Positions 8,545 through 18,900 of a stretch of 64,000 nt of DNA are shown here, piece after piece (within the stretch, counting starts at the first letter, position 1; every line of letters starts with the position of its first letter). Both the position numbers and the translations under genes were made by a program. Location of the stretch: the NCBI GenBank assembly GCA_944380295.1, contig CALWHE010000001.1, forward strand, positions 189,172-253,171, written 5' to 3'. Below the pieces are notes generated by a model. That model was not told where the DNA came from, made no database searches, and was given only the letters and a program-made list of their open reading frames with translations. The stretch comes from an uncultured Christensenellaceae bacterium (GTDB lineage Bacteria > Bacillota > Clostridia > Christensenellales > UBA3700).

Positions 8545-9324
8545 ATGGTGGTTTACGTGGAATACGTTTTGCTGAGCAACTTTTTCATAGACGCATTCAT
8601 AGCCTATCTCACGCTTTCGGTGTTGAAGATGAAGGCGTCGCGGCTGCGTATCTGTCTCGCCGCCGCCATTGGGAGCGCTTTTGCCGCCGCCGTGCCTTAC
8701 ATAAACTTTGCCGCCGCGGGAGTGGTGAAAATCTTGATGCTGGCTTTTATGGCAGCCGTGATGTGCAAATATCCTTCTTTCAAACGTTATCTGCTGGCAA
8801 CGCTGCTCTATTTTTGTTTTACCGCGGCTTTGGGCGGCTTGGTGCTGGCGTTGAACGGATTGAGCGCGTCGCAATTCATTCAAGCCATGTATTATCCCGG
8901 AAGCATGACGGGGGCGTTTATCGCCGCGGGCGCCATCTTGCTGCTCTATGCGATCAGACAGGTAAGCGGGTATCTGACAAGAAAGCGCGCCACCGGCAGC
9001 CGGGAGTGCAAAGTGGTGCTCAAAGCGGGCAGCGCCGAAATCAGTTGCGCCGGCTTCATCGACACGGGCAACACGCTTGTTCGCGGCGGCAAGGGGATAA
9101 TAGTGATAGACGGCAAACTGGCGCAAAAACTGCTTAAAAGCGGCGCGCACCGCACGGGCGGCGTGTGGGTGAAAACAGTTTCCGGAGAATGCTATCTGCC
9201 CGCCATCAGGATAAATTCGCTCGATTTCCCGGAAGAGCTCGGCAGAAGCGTGAGTAACGTTACGGCAGCCGTGTCGAACACGGGCATGAGGGAATTCAAG
9301 GTCATTCTGCCTGCGGGCATATGA
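8545..9324 (+). CDS. spoIIGA: SpoIIGA, pro-SigE processing protease
   Basis: Membrane aspartic protease that cleaves pro-SigE at the sporulation septum. The 259 residues begin with about five hydrophobic segments, followed by a soluble domain holding the aspartic-protease motif FIDTGNT, with the active-site Asp at residue 173. sigE follows 9 bases downstream, the standard pairing. The ATG at 8545 has no convincing ribosome binding site; TATGCT lies 6 bases upstream, so a very short leader is possible. I found no clear Spo0A box. Confidence 0.92.
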   Translation: MVVYVEYVLLSNFFIDAFIAYLTLSVLKMKASRLRICLAAAIGSAFAAAVPYINFAAAGVVKILMLAFMAAVMCKYPSFKRYLLATLLYFCFTAALGGLVLALNGLSASQFIQAMYYPGSMTGAFIAAGAILLLYAIRQVSGYLTRKRATGSRECKVVLKAGSAEISCAGFIDTGNTLVRGGKGIIVIDGKLAQKLLKSGAHRTGGVWVKTVSGECYLPAIRINSLDFPEELGRSVSNVTAAVSNTGMREFKVILPAGI

Positions 9325-9333
9325 GGTGAAAGT

Positions 9334-10038
9334 ATGATAAAAAAATTATTGGCAAAACTCTTTGCGTGGCTGAATTTGTCTTCCGAGGGCAGAGCGGACT
9401 TCATCGGCGGGGGAGAGGCGCTGCCTTCACCGCTCTCTCCCGAAGAGGAAAAACAGCTGATAAGCCGCCTTGCCGAACATGACGAAAAGGCAAAAGACGA
9501 ACTCATAGAGCACAATTTGCGGCTGGTCGTCTACATAGCCAAAAAGTTTGACAACACAAACATAGACATAGAAGACCTCATCTCCGTGGGCACCATCGGG
9601 CTGATCAAGGCGGTGAACTCTTTTGACGGATCCAAGCAGATAAAAATGGCTACATACGCCAGCCGCTGCATAGAAAACGAAATACTCATGTTTTTGCGCA
9701 AGACGTCCAAGACGAAAAGCGAAATGTCTTTGGACGAGCCGCTCAACGTGGACTGGGAAGGCAACGTGCTTTTGCTCTCCGACGTGTTGGGCACAGACAG
9801 CGACGTGATATACAAAGACGTGGAAAGCCAGGCGGAGAAAGACATCTTGCTTTCTTCTTTCGAAAAACTCTCTCCCAGAGAAAAGGAGATAGTAAAAATG
9901 CGCTTCGGGCTGGCAGGCGCGGAGAAAAAGACGCAAAAAGAGATCGCCGACATCATGGGCATTTCCCAGTCTTATATCTCCCGTTTGGAAAAGAAAGTGA
10001 TGAAAAAACTCAAAAAGGAGATATCCAAACTGGTATAA
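9334..10038 (+). CDS. sigE: RNA polymerase sporulation sigma factor SigE (pro-form)
   Basis: Early mother-cell sigma factor. The 234 residues start with a hydrophobic and basic pro-sequence ([15 protein letters not shown]) removed by SpoIIGA. Regions 2 ([48 protein letters not shown]) and 4 ([32 protein letters not shown]) are intact. It follows spoIIGA and precedes sigG, as in other endospore formers. Confidence 0.96.
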   Translation: MIKKLLAKLFAWLNLSSEGRADFIGGGEALPSPLSPEEEKQLISRLAEHDEKAKDELIEHNLRLVVYIAKKFDNTNIDIEDLISVGTIGLIKAVNSFDGSKQIKMATYASRCIENEILMFLRKTSKTKSEMSLDEPLNVDWEGNVLLLSDVLGTDSDVIYKDVESQAEKDILLSSFEKLSPREKEIVKMRFGLAGAEKKTQKEIADIMGISQSYISRLEKKVMKKLKKEISKLV

Positions 10039-10101
10039 ATCCCGCGGAATAAAAGCATAAGGGCATGCACATAATTCTTCTTGCGATACATAGGAGGGAT
10101 C

Positions 10102-10869
10102 ATGTATAAAGTGAACTTATGCTATTGCAACACGGCGGCTCTGCCGCGCCTGAGCGCGGGCGAGAGCGAAGAATTGCTGCAAAGAGCGGCAAAGGGCGAT
10201 GAAAAAGCGCGTGAGGAATTGATCATGGCAAACGTGCGCCTGGTGCTCTCGGTGGTGCAGCGCTTCCGCGGCAAAGCGTGCGGCGACGATCTGTTTCAGG
10301 TGGGGATGGTGGGACTTTTGAAAGCCGTAGACGGCTTTGACAGCTCTTTCAATGTGCGATTTTCCACTTATGCCGTGCCCATGATAGTGGGTGAGATCAG
10401 GCGGTTTATCAAGGAAGGCACTTCAATCAAGGTGAGCAGGAGCATGCGCGACATCGCATACAAGACCTTAAAGGCGAGAGAAGAGATGTCCGTGGGCAGA
10501 AGCGAGCCTTCGCTGATGGAAGTGGCGGCGGAGATAGATGTGCCGTATAAAGACGTGGTCACGGCGCTGGATGCGGTGAGCGAACCGGTGTCTTTGCAGG
10601 AATATGTATACGGCGAGGGCGACGACAGCGTGAGCCGTTTGGAACAGCTGAGCGACAAGCGTTGCTGCGAAGACAACTGGATAGACGATATTTGTTTGAA
10701 AACTGCCTTGGAAGGGCTGCCGGAAAGGGAGAAACGCATCATCTCGCTGCGATATTACAAAGGGAAAACACAGACGGAAATATCCGAGATAATGGGTATC
10801 TCCCAGGCGCAGGTGAGCAGATTGGAAAAGGGCGCGTTGGCTTATATAAAAGAATTCGTGACGCTGTAA
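10102..10869 (+). CDS. sigG: RNA polymerase sporulation sigma factor SigG
   Basis: Late forespore sigma factor, 255 residues. The N-terminus (MYKVNLCYCNTAALPRL) resembles the SigG-specific KVEICGVNT segment bound by its inhibitors, distinguishing it from SigF. Region 2 and region 4 helices are complete (DLFQVGMVGLLKAVDGFD; EIMGISQAQVSRLEKGA). AGGAGG at 10092-10097 supports the ATG at 10102. The 62 bases between sigE and sigG contain GCATA and CATAATT elements, but their spacing is too short for a confident SigF or SigG promoter. The stop codon lies inside the first copy of a tandem repeat. Confidence 0.94.
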   Translation: MYKVNLCYCNTAALPRLSAGESEELLQRAAKGDEKAREELIMANVRLVLSVVQRFRGKACGDDLFQVGMVGLLKAVDGFDSSFNVRFSTYAVPMIVGEIRRFIKEGTSIKVSRSMRDIAYKTLKAREEMSVGRSEPSLMEVAAEIDVPYKDVVTALDAVSEPVSLQEYVYGEGDDSVSRLEQLSDKRCCEDNWIDDICLKTALEGLPEREKRIISLRYYKGKTQTEISEIMGISQAQVSRLEKGALAYIKEFVTL

Positions 10870-10916
10870 TTATCGCCAAGCTCTCCGCAGCTGTAATTAT
10901 CGCCAAGCTCTCCGCA
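10863..10916 (+). repeat. Perfect 27-bp tandem duplication across the sigG stop
   Basis: The unit at 10863-10889 is repeated without mismatch at 10890-10916. The first copy includes the last codons and TAA of sigG; the second lies wholly downstream. Each copy carries CTCTCCGC, which can pair with the ribosome binding site of the next gene. Confidence 0.95.
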
Positions 10917-10936
10917 TAGGATATGGCGGAGGGCTT
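10905..10936 (+). promoter_or_regulatory. Hairpin covering the ribosome binding site of the PRC-barrel gene
   Basis: AAGCTCTCCGC (10905-10915) pairs with GCGGAGGGCTT (10926-10936), with a further ATA/TAT pairing at the top after one bulge. The 3' arm contains GGAGGG, the ribosome binding site of the next gene, and is followed by a short T run. It could act as a weak terminator for sigG, as an on/off switch for translation, or both. Confidence 0.55.
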
Positions 10937-10938
10937 TT

Positions 10939-11220
10939 ATGATATCCGATCTTACTTTTTGCGAACTGCGGGAAAAAGAAGTAGTCAACATCAGCGACGG
11001 GAAAAAGCTGGGGCGCATTTTGGATCTGGCGCTCACTTGCAACGGCAACGTGCTGGGATTGATCGTGCCGGGCGAGAAAAAGTTTTTCAAGAACATCTCC
11101 GGGGACGAGAGCATCTTTGTGCCCTGGAAAAACATCGTCAAGATAGGAGAAGACGCCATTTTGGTGGAATTGGGGGAGAGAAACGAGCTGCCGCCCTGTC
11201 CCGTGCCCCGTAATTGCTGA
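10939..11220 (+). CDS. YlmC/YmxH-family PRC-barrel protein
   Basis: Small protein of 93 residues with the PRC-barrel pattern of the YlmC/YmxH sporulation-associated family: LTFCELREKEVVNISDGKKLG, then DLALTCNGNVLGLIVPG and VPWKNIVKIGEDAILV. The exact biochemical function is unknown. It sits just after sigG, its common location in Clostridia. GGAGGG is 5 bases upstream of the ATG but lies in a hairpin, so expression may be controlled at translation. Confidence 0.85.
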   Translation: MISDLTFCELREKEVVNISDGKKLGRILDLALTCNGNVLGLIVPGEKKFFKNISGDESIFVPWKNIVKIGEDAILVELGERNELPPCPVPRNC

Positions 11221-11226
11221 AAATAT

Positions 11227-11255
11227 TTGCAAAAGTTTGCCGGCGGTGATATAAT
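11227..11255 (+). promoter_or_regulatory. SigA-type promoter of nrdR
   Basis: TTGCAA (11227-11232), 17-base spacer, TATAAT (11250-11255), about 25 bases before the nrdR ATG. Confidence 0.75.
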
Positions 11256-11279
11256 AAAGAAAAAACCGGGGTAAATTTT

Positions 11280-11750
11280 ATGAAATGTATTTATTGCGGC
11301 TGCATGGACAGCAAAGTGATAGACTCCCGCGTCAATGAAGACGGCACTTCCATTCGCCGCAGGCGCGAATGCACCGCGTGCGGCAAGAGGTTCACCACAT
11401 ACGAAACGGTGGAATTCACGCCCGTCATGGTGGTGAAAAAGAACGGCTGCCGTCAGGCGTTTTCCGCGCAAAAGGTCAAACAGGGCATCGTCAAGGCGTG
11501 CGAGAAGCGTCCCGTGGCAATGCAACAGATAGACAATCTGGTGTCCGACATAGAAAAGCGCGTGGCAAACCATCTGGATCAGGAGATAACTTCCGACGAG
11601 ATAGGCAACATGGTCATGGACGGACTGAAAGAGATAGACGACGTGGCATACGTGCGCTTTGCCGCCGTGCACAGGCAGTTCAAGGACATCAACAGTTGGC
11701 TCAACGAGATCAACGAAGTGCTCAAACAAAAATCGCAGAACAAGCAATAA
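11280..11750 (+). CDS. nrdR: NrdR, transcriptional repressor of ribonucleotide reductase genes
   Basis: 156 residues with an N-terminal zinc ribbon formed by two C-x2-C pairs (CIYCG and CTACG), the conserved RRRREC segment, then an ATP-cone domain (VVKKNGCRQAFSAQKVKQGI). NrdR senses ATP/dATP through the cone and binds NrdR boxes upstream of nrd genes. It has its own promoter and ends in a strong terminator, so it forms a single-gene unit. Position after the PRC-barrel gene is common in Clostridia. Confidence 0.96.
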   Translation: MKCIYCGCMDSKVIDSRVNEDGTSIRRRRECTACGKRFTTYETVEFTPVMVVKKNGCRQAFSAQKVKQGIVKACEKRPVAMQQIDNLVSDIEKRVANHLDQEITSDEIGNMVMDGLKEIDDVAYVRFAAVHRQFKDINSWLNEINEVLKQKSQNKQ

Positions 11751-11756
11751 AACATC

Positions 11757-11782
11757 TTCCCGCGCAAGCGGGAATTTTTTTG
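11757..11782 (+). terminator. Rho-independent terminator after nrdR
   Basis: Seven-base stem TTCCCGC / GCGGGAA closed by a GCAA tetraloop, followed by seven T. Confidence 0.93.
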
Positions 11783-11786
11783 CTTT

Positions 11787-11818
11787 GTCATCGAACAAGC
11801 TCTCCCGTTCATACATAT
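11787..11818 (+). promoter_or_regulatory. Candidate SigE-dependent promoter of sigK
   Basis: CATACATAT (11810-11818) closely matches the SigE -10 consensus CATACAnT. GTCATCG (11787-11793), 16 bases upstream, partly matches the SigE -35 element. Mother-cell control by SigE is what is known for sigK elsewhere. Confidence 0.5.
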
Positions 11819-11842
11819 ATTGCAGAATAACGGGGGTGCGAT

Positions 11843-12541
11843 ATGATATTGAGCGGGCTTTTCGCGTTGCTGGGCAACGTATTCTTTTTCACTTCTTACG
11901 TCAAAAACAAAAACAGTTTTCCTCTGCCGCTTTCCGCAGAAGAGGAAAAAGAGCTTATATCCCGCATGTGGAAGGGGGATAAAAGCGCGCGTGACAAACT
12001 CATAGACCACAATATGCGCCTTGTGGTGCACATCGTCAAAAAATATTCCGGCTATAACGACAACGACGAGCTTATCTCAGTCGGCTCCATCGGGCTTATA
12101 AAAGCGGTGAACACTTTTTCCGCCGGCAGGGGCACGCAGTTTGCCACTTATGCCAGCAAGTGCATAGAAAACGAAATACTCATGACCCTGCGAGCAAGTA
12201 AAAAATACCGCGGCACGCGCTCGCTCTTCGAGCCGGTGAGCAGCGATAAAGACGGCAACGAAATAACGCTGATGGATCTTTTGGAAGACGACGCCGACGT
12301 GATGGACGAGGTGGAAAATTCGCTTATCAAAGAACGGCTGGGCAAGGTGGTGAAGAATGCGCTTGATATGCGCGAATACGAGATTATCCGTCTGCGTTAC
12401 GGCTTGGACGACACTCCCGCGCATACGCAGTTGCAGGTGGCGGAAAAATTCGGTATCTCGCGCTCTTACATATCAAGGATAGAAAAGAAGGCGATAGGGA
12501 AACTGCGCGAGTATATCGCAAGTCACGGACTTGACTTTTGA
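11843..12541 (+). CDS. sigK: RNA polymerase sporulation sigma factor SigK (pro-form)
   Basis: Late mother-cell sigma factor, 232 residues. The hydrophobic pro-sequence (MILSGLFALLGNVFFFTSYVKN) matches the SigK type cleaved by SpoIVFB, rather than SigE. Region 2 ([48 protein letters not shown]) and region 4 (KFGISRSYISRIEKKA) are intact. The reading frame is continuous, so no skin-type element interrupts it. GGGGGTG lies upstream of the ATG. Its last bases overlap the rnpB promoter. Confidence 0.94.
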   Translation: MILSGLFALLGNVFFFTSYVKNKNSFPLPLSAEEEKELISRMWKGDKSARDKLIDHNMRLVVHIVKKYSGYNDNDELISVGSIGLIKAVNTFSAGRGTQFATYASKCIENEILMTLRASKKYRGTRSLFEPVSSDKDGNEITLMDLLEDDADVMDEVENSLIKERLGKVVKNALDMREYEIIRLRYGLDDTPAHTQLQVAEKFGISRSYISRIEKKAIGKLREYIASHGLDF

Positions 12542-12559
12542 CGATATGTGTGTTATCAT
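12531..12559 (+). promoter_or_regulatory. SigA-type promoter of rnpB inside the 3' end of sigK
   Basis: TTGACT (12531-12536), 17-base spacer, TATCAT (12554-12559). The predicted transcription start, about 12565, coincides with the first base of helix P1 of the RNase P RNA. Confidence 0.75.
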
Positions 12560-12562
12560 ATG

Positions 12563-12890
12563 TTCCCAAACGATCGGATGACCGCACGCATGTGAGGAAA
12601 GTCCGGACACCGCAAGGCAGAGTGCCGGCTAATTACCGGTTAAGGCGACTTAAAGGAAAGTGCAACAGAAATAAACCGCCCGCATATGCGGGTAAGGATG
12701 GAAAGGCGAGGTAAGAGCTCACCGACCCTGCGGCAACGCGGGGTGCCCTGTAAACCCCACTCGGTGCAAGAGAAAACGGCATTATGCGGCAGCCTGTCGC
12801 GCCGGAAAATCGCTTGAGCGCGTCGGCAACGCCGCGCCTGGATAGATGGTCATCGTAAACAGAATCCGGCTTACGGATCGTTTGGGCAAG
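12563..12890 (+). ncRNA. rnpB: RNase P RNA, catalytic subunit
   Basis: The ribozyme that trims tRNA 5' leaders. It contains the universal GAGGAAAGTCCGGAC block at 12593-12607 and the distal block with ACAGAA and GGCTTA near 12859-12874, together forming the P4 core. The ends pair as P1: CCCAAACGATC (12565-12575) with GATCGTTTGGG (12876-12886). Internal segments CTGTAAACCCCACTCGG and GCAAGAGAAAACGG also fit. It looks like an ancestral A-type RNA, but I did not fold it fully. Confidence 0.95.
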
Positions 12891-12914
12891 GCGGTGTATC
12901 CGCCTTTTGTTTTA
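12888..12914 (+). terminator. Terminator of rnpB
   Basis: Seven-base stem AAGGCGG / CCGCCTT with a five-base loop, then TTGTTTT. Confidence 0.8.
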
Positions 12915-12959
12915 TCGTATAACTCCCTGTCAAGTGTCAATAATTGCTCCGAGGCAATT

Positions 12960-15900
12960 ATGTTGATCTATACGCTTATCGCCGCAGCAGTGCTGTTTTT
13001 TGTTTTATTCACCCTTGCCGCGCTCCAAAGAAGGCGGCATTTTGCCGTGATCGCCCGCGCGGACGAAGAAGATCTGCAACTCAACGTGGTATCGCTGGCG
13101 CAATCGATGACGGTGCGCGACAAGGCGGGCGTAAGTATTCCCGTGTTCTCCGTGTTGCGTAAAATAAAAAAGGCATACCGGCTCGTGCGGCGCAAAGCGC
13201 TCAAAGAAGAGCGGCTTTTCGAATGCGAAAAATGGCTTTACGAAAACGGCAACGCGGTGTTGACGCGTTTTTCGCCGGCACAAACGGCGCGGCTGAACGC
13301 GCTGCCCAGAAGCAGAGGCAAAGTGCGGGCGGTGGCGCTTGCCAACTTGCTCACTTCTTTGGACAGGTGCGGCGTGGACGCGGAAAAGTGCGCGGACGGG
13401 ATAAGGCTGTTCAACAAATATGCGCCGCTCACAGACAGGGAACTGTTCGCTCTGCCGGCGGCTTTTTCTTATGCGCTTTTGCGTCACATAAGCAGGATAT
13501 GCGGGCGTATTTGCGAAATAGACCGCGCCGTGCGCTATGCCGAAGCGGATAAAAAATTCGATCCCGCGCACGCCAAATTGCCCGGATATACCTATTTTTG
13601 CAAGCAGCGCGATCTGCCGGGCGCGCAAAACGCCGAAACCGACGCCGCGCATGCGGAAATAACGTTCGGCATATATTTGTCAGACAGCGCTTTGCTCATT
13701 TCACGGGCGATAAGCGCGCTCAAAGCGCTGCCGGAGATCTTCACGCAGAGATTTTTGCTTTCCGTATCGCCGCTGGAAGCGCTTTTTTCGCGCGACGAAA
13801 CATATCGCATGACAGACGACGATTCCAGACGACTTTATACCGCGGCGGCAGGTAAAGCGGCGGAACGTTATGGCGTGGCGGAGCGCGTGGTGGCGGAAAA
13901 ATGTCTGCAATACGCTGAAAAAACCGGCGAGCATTTCGGCAAAGCGCTTTTTGACGGAGTGTTGCTCCGTGCCGTCATCAAAGAAAAAGAAGCGCTCGAA
14001 CGCACAACTGGGAGAGCCGCCGCCTTATTTGCGGGCGCGGCGTTTTTTCTCTGCGCCGCATTTGCCGTAACGGCGGCGGTATTCATGCCTTCTCCCGCTT
14101 TGTCCGCGGCGGCGTTCTTCGCGGTCCTGTTCACGTCGGTGGCGCCCGCGGAATATCTGGTCATGCGCGCCTGCGCTGCCTTTTTACCCGCACGCTGCGT
14201 GCCGCGCCTGAATTTGGAAAAGATACCCGAGCGCGGCAGTGTGCTGGCGGTCATCTCCGTGGTGCTGGCGGACGAGCAGGACGCACGCAACGCCTTGCGC
14301 GATCTGAAAGCGCTGCGCGCCTGCAATCGCGGCGAAAATGTCGGATTCGTTCTATTGGCAGATTTCAAGACGGCGGATAAGGAAAGCCTTGCGCAAGACA
14401 GTGAAGTGATAAAAGAACTGAAAAAAGCTGAGGGAGAAAAAGACATCTTCGTGCTGCTGCGAAGGAGAAGTCTGTGTCATGGCAAATGGTATGGCAGAGA
14501 GCGCAAGCGGGGCGCGATAGAGGACATGAATGCGCTTTTATTGCGCGGCGAACGCGAGCCGTTCGTCTATATCGGCAATATGCCGTTTTCGCCCGTATAC
14601 GTTCTTTTATTGGATGCTGATTCGCGCTTGAACGTGGGCGGCGTTCGGCGCGCGGTGGCGGCGGCAATGCACCCGCTGGCGGCGGAGTATGACATTTTGA
14701 CCTTTGGCAGCGCTTATTCGCTCTCTTCTTTGAAAACGTTGTTTTCGCGGCGATACTTGTGCGAGAGCGGCAGGGAAGAATATGCCGCAAACGGCGATTT
14801 TTATTACGATCTATGCGGAGAAAGCATATTTTGCGGCAAGGGAATATATAATTTGCGCTCCTTCGACGCAAAATTACGGGGAGCTTTGCCGCAGGGTAGA
14901 GTGCTCAGTCACGACATCGCCGAGGGCGCGCTTACGCTGTGTGGCAGCGCGGGAGAGCGCGTCTTTGAAGACGCGCCGCCCACTTATTACGCTGCGGCAA
15001 AAAGAAAGGAGCGTTGGCAGCGCGGCGATCTGCTTCTGCTGCCGCTGGCGTTTTCCGCAAGACGGGTAGGCGCGCTTTATCGCTATATCATCTTGCGCAA
15101 CGTTTTGGAGATATTCCGTCCGTGCGTCTTGTTTGCGGCATTGATAGCCGCCCTATGTCTGCAAAATTTACCATTTGGCATTGCCGTGGCGGCGTGTTTT
15201 TTGTTCAAACCTTTGCTTGCGGCGGGCTTTGCGCTTTACTCCGCCGCGGAAGGCGTGAGGATGCGATACGCACTCATTGAATTTTTCCGCGTTATCGCAA
15301 ACTTGATTCGTGATGTGCTTATGCTTCCTTTTGCGGCGGCAGGCGCCGTTTGCGTAACGCTCAAAACTCTCTTCAAACTGATTTGCAAAGGCGATCTTTT
15401 GGAATGGACCACCTTTGCCGGTAGTGCCAAAGAGCCGCTTTCGCAGCATTTTGCCGTAATCATGCCCGGCATGTTACTGTGCGCGGCAGTATCGGCGCTT
15501 GCTTTCATGGCGCTTGCGCCCGCCGTTTATGCGGCGGCATGCGCCGCGTATGCATGCCTGCTCATCTTTGGCGGCAAAGAAATAAAGGAAAAACGGCTCA
15601 CCAAGAAAGAGCTGGTCTTTTTGCGTGCGTGCGCCGCCGATACCTATGCTTATTTTGTTGATATGAGTGAAAAAAGCGCTTATATCACGGATAATTACGC
15701 CCTTTATCCGGAAGAGCGACCGGCAGACATGACATCGCCCACCGACATGGGCATGGCGCTGCTTGCGCACGTGTGCGCCTGCGAATGCGGACTTACCGAT
15801 AGTCGCAGCGCGGCTGAGAGGATACAAAAGCAACTGAAAGCGATAGCGCGGCTGAAAAAGTGGAAGGGGAATTTGTTTAATTGGTATGGCACGGACGGAA

Positions 15901-18900
15901 GCGTCAAAAGCCCCGCTTTTGTATCGAGCGTGGATAACGGCAATTTTATCGCCTGCCTGATATGCGTGCGCGCGTTTTTACGCAAGTTCGGAGAAGACGC
16001 AGGCTTGGCGGACGCACTGATCGAAAATGCGCGGTTGACGGCATTTTTCGATAAAAACACCGGTAGAGCGCATATAGGTTTTGACAAGGACAAAGGCGCA
16101 TTTGTCGGCAGTTACGATATGTTCGCTTCCGAAGCCAGGATAACCGCATATATCGCCGCCGCGCGCGAGGGCAATGCCGCCTATTGGGAGAGCATGCGCC
16201 GCGATCTGATCCCGAACAAGGGGAATATGCTGGTGTCCTGGGCGGGCACGGCGTTTGAATATCTGATGCCGCAGCTATTTTTGCTGCACACGCGGGACGG
16301 CTTGACAGACCGATCTTGCAAATATGCCTGTCGAATCATGTCAGCAGAGAAGCGCGGCGGCATATTCGGCATGAGCGAAAGCGGGTATTACGCCTTTGAC
16401 GAGAGCGGGAATTATATGTATTCCCAGTTCGGAAGTTCAGCGCTTTCACTCAAAGCCCAAAGCGCAAGGCGCGTCATCTCGCCTTATTCGTCCGCATTGA
16501 TGCTCGAATATACGCCTCATAGGGCGGTGCGCAATTTGAAAAAGCTGAAACAGATGGGAGTATACGGCAAATACGGTTTTTACGAGGCGTTCGATCTGAC
16601 CGCAAACCGCACCGTGCACAGCTTTATGTCGCACCATCAGGGCATGATCATGGCTGCTGTTGCCAACGCGATCGATAGCGGCTGTATTCGCCGCGCCTTT
16701 GCCGAAGACGACGCCATGCGCGGGGGTGCGGTGATGACGGGAGAGAAAACGCCGCGCCGCCGCGTCGGAAGAAAGCCTCGCGCGGACGCGTCGTTCGGCG
16801 GGGAGGGGAGCGAAAAATTTTCCGCCTGCATGTCCTGTCTGCAAGCGTTCCCCAAGGTGGCGCTGTTGTCCGCCGGAGATTATTCCGTGGCGGTCAATGA
16901 ACGCGGCAACGGATCGTCACGCCTGGGAAAAGTGATGATAAACAGGCGCGAATATGATGTAAACAGACATAAAGACGGTATATTTATCGTCAAAGATGAA
17001 GACAAGACGTATTCATCCGTTTTGACTTCAAACGGGGAGCGGAGCGCTTGCGTATTTTCTTATACCGCGGACAAGATAAGTTATCAAAACAAAAAAGACG
17101 GCTGTGCCACGGACATTTTTCTGCTTGCCGGCGCGCAGGGCGAGGTGAGAAAATTGACCGTGAAAAACACGGGCGATAAGGTGCGCAAGCTGAAAATATC
17201 ATATTACGAACGACTGGCTCTGACGGAAGAAGAGGAATATCTCTCTCATCCGGCATATGCGGATATGTTTGTCGGCGCCAAATACGAAGGCGGCGCCGTA
17301 TTCTATGAAAAAAGGAACAAGGCGGAAGAAGGCGGCGTATACGGTTTGGTCAAGGTGTGCGGAGCGCAGAATGTGCGTTATACTTGCTGCGCGGCAAACG
17401 TGCTGCGTCGTATCTCCTGCACGCCGGATGAGGGCGATGTGCTTTCACCTTGCATCGCCTTTGACTGTGAGCTGACGCTTGCGCCGCAGGAAGAGCGGTG
17501 CGTGTATCTGATGAAGGCGTTTTCTTTTGACAAAGAGGAGTTGCCGCGCTTTGCGCAGACGTTGGATGAAGACAATTATTTTTCACATTGCGAGATGTGT
17601 GCGGAACTGTCTTCTTTGCGCACTCAACGTTATCGCTCTTCCGCAGGGGTAAACAAGCTTTTGAGTGTGTTTGCGCCGCAATTGTTCTATCCGCAGTTGA
17701 GTGCACAAAAAACACATAACTTTGTGCAGTTGTTCGGCAAAAGATGCTTTGTCTTGCATTACGAGCGCGATTTCACTTTGCTTGAAGAGGCGATTTTGAG
17801 CGTATTGTATCTGAATTTATGCGGTTTGAGTTGTAGATTATATATAGTCACAAGTGCGGCAGACGAATATTTTGAACAGAAAAAGCAGCGCCTGCTGCAC
17901 GGAACGCGGGCGGGCAATGTGGAAAAAACGGGTTTAGTGCATATTGTGGACATAGGCGAATATCGCCGCATTTTCGGCGCCGAACCGGCATACAGCGCAA
18001 CAAACGCGCCGCAAGATATCGTTTTGTCTGAAAGTGTTCCTGTCTATAAAAAAGCCGTGTGCGAACATATTGAAAAACCCGAAAAGGAACTGAAAAGCGG
18101 CTTCGGATATTTTGACGGAGCGGGAGATTATATCGTAACCTCGCCGCCCGCGCTCCCGTATTCCAACGTTGTCGCCGATATGCGTGGCGGTTTTGTGGTG
18201 ACGGAAAACGGCGGCGGATTTACCTTTGCGCAAAATTCCTGCGAAAACAAAATAACTTTCTGGCATAACGATCCCGCCGAAGACGCCCCTTCCGAACGGC
18301 TTTATCTGTTTGTCGGCGGGAGATATTTGCGCTTGAACAAATTGCAGCCGGGCGGCTTTGTCCGCCACCGCTTGGGAATGACGGAATTTGTCGGTTGTGC
18401 GGAAGGCGTTTATTACAGGCTCGAACTCAAAACCGTTTGCGGCGGAGCGGGCAAGATATACGATCTGTATCTGTGGAGCCGCGAGGGAGAGACGGCGGCG
18501 GAGATATCTTTTCAGGCGGATCTCATGTTGGGGCGGATCTGCGATCCTTTTGCCGTGAGATACAGCACTTTTGAGGGCGGTATAAAAGGCGAAAACATCA
18601 TCACCGGTCAATGCGCTTATCTCAATTGCTTGCAAGGCGCGCAGGTTTATACAAAAAAGAGTTATGCGGATATATTCATCAAACCGCGCCCCGGCAGGGC
18701 GGGAGCGGCTCTTCCTTGCGCATGGCTGACCAAGCGCTGTGAAGTAAGCGCCGGCACAGAAGAGCGCGTCAGTTTTTTGCTCACTTCCGACTTAAACGTT
18801 TTGCTGGGCGTCACGCCGGAAAATTTGGACGAAGAAGCAGAAAAACAGCTCGATCTGTTCAAAAAGATAAACAAAACGCATATCAGCGGCATATCCGAAG

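Noticed and set aside
7213..9150. Open frame of about 645 codons on the - strand
   Set aside because: It is antisense to ftsZ and spoIIGA and has no family features.
10039..10101. SigF/SigG promoter before sigG
   Set aside because: GCATA (10055) and CATAATT (10070) are only 10 bases apart, far shorter than the normal spacer.
11843..12541. A skin-like element or recombination site in sigK
   Set aside because: The sigK frame is continuous from pro-sequence to region 4.
12846..12959. Upstream extension of the glucan synthase reading frame by 38 codons
   Set aside because: It lies in the 3' part and terminator of the RNase P RNA. ATG 12960 has a ribosome binding site and is followed by a plausible membrane helix.
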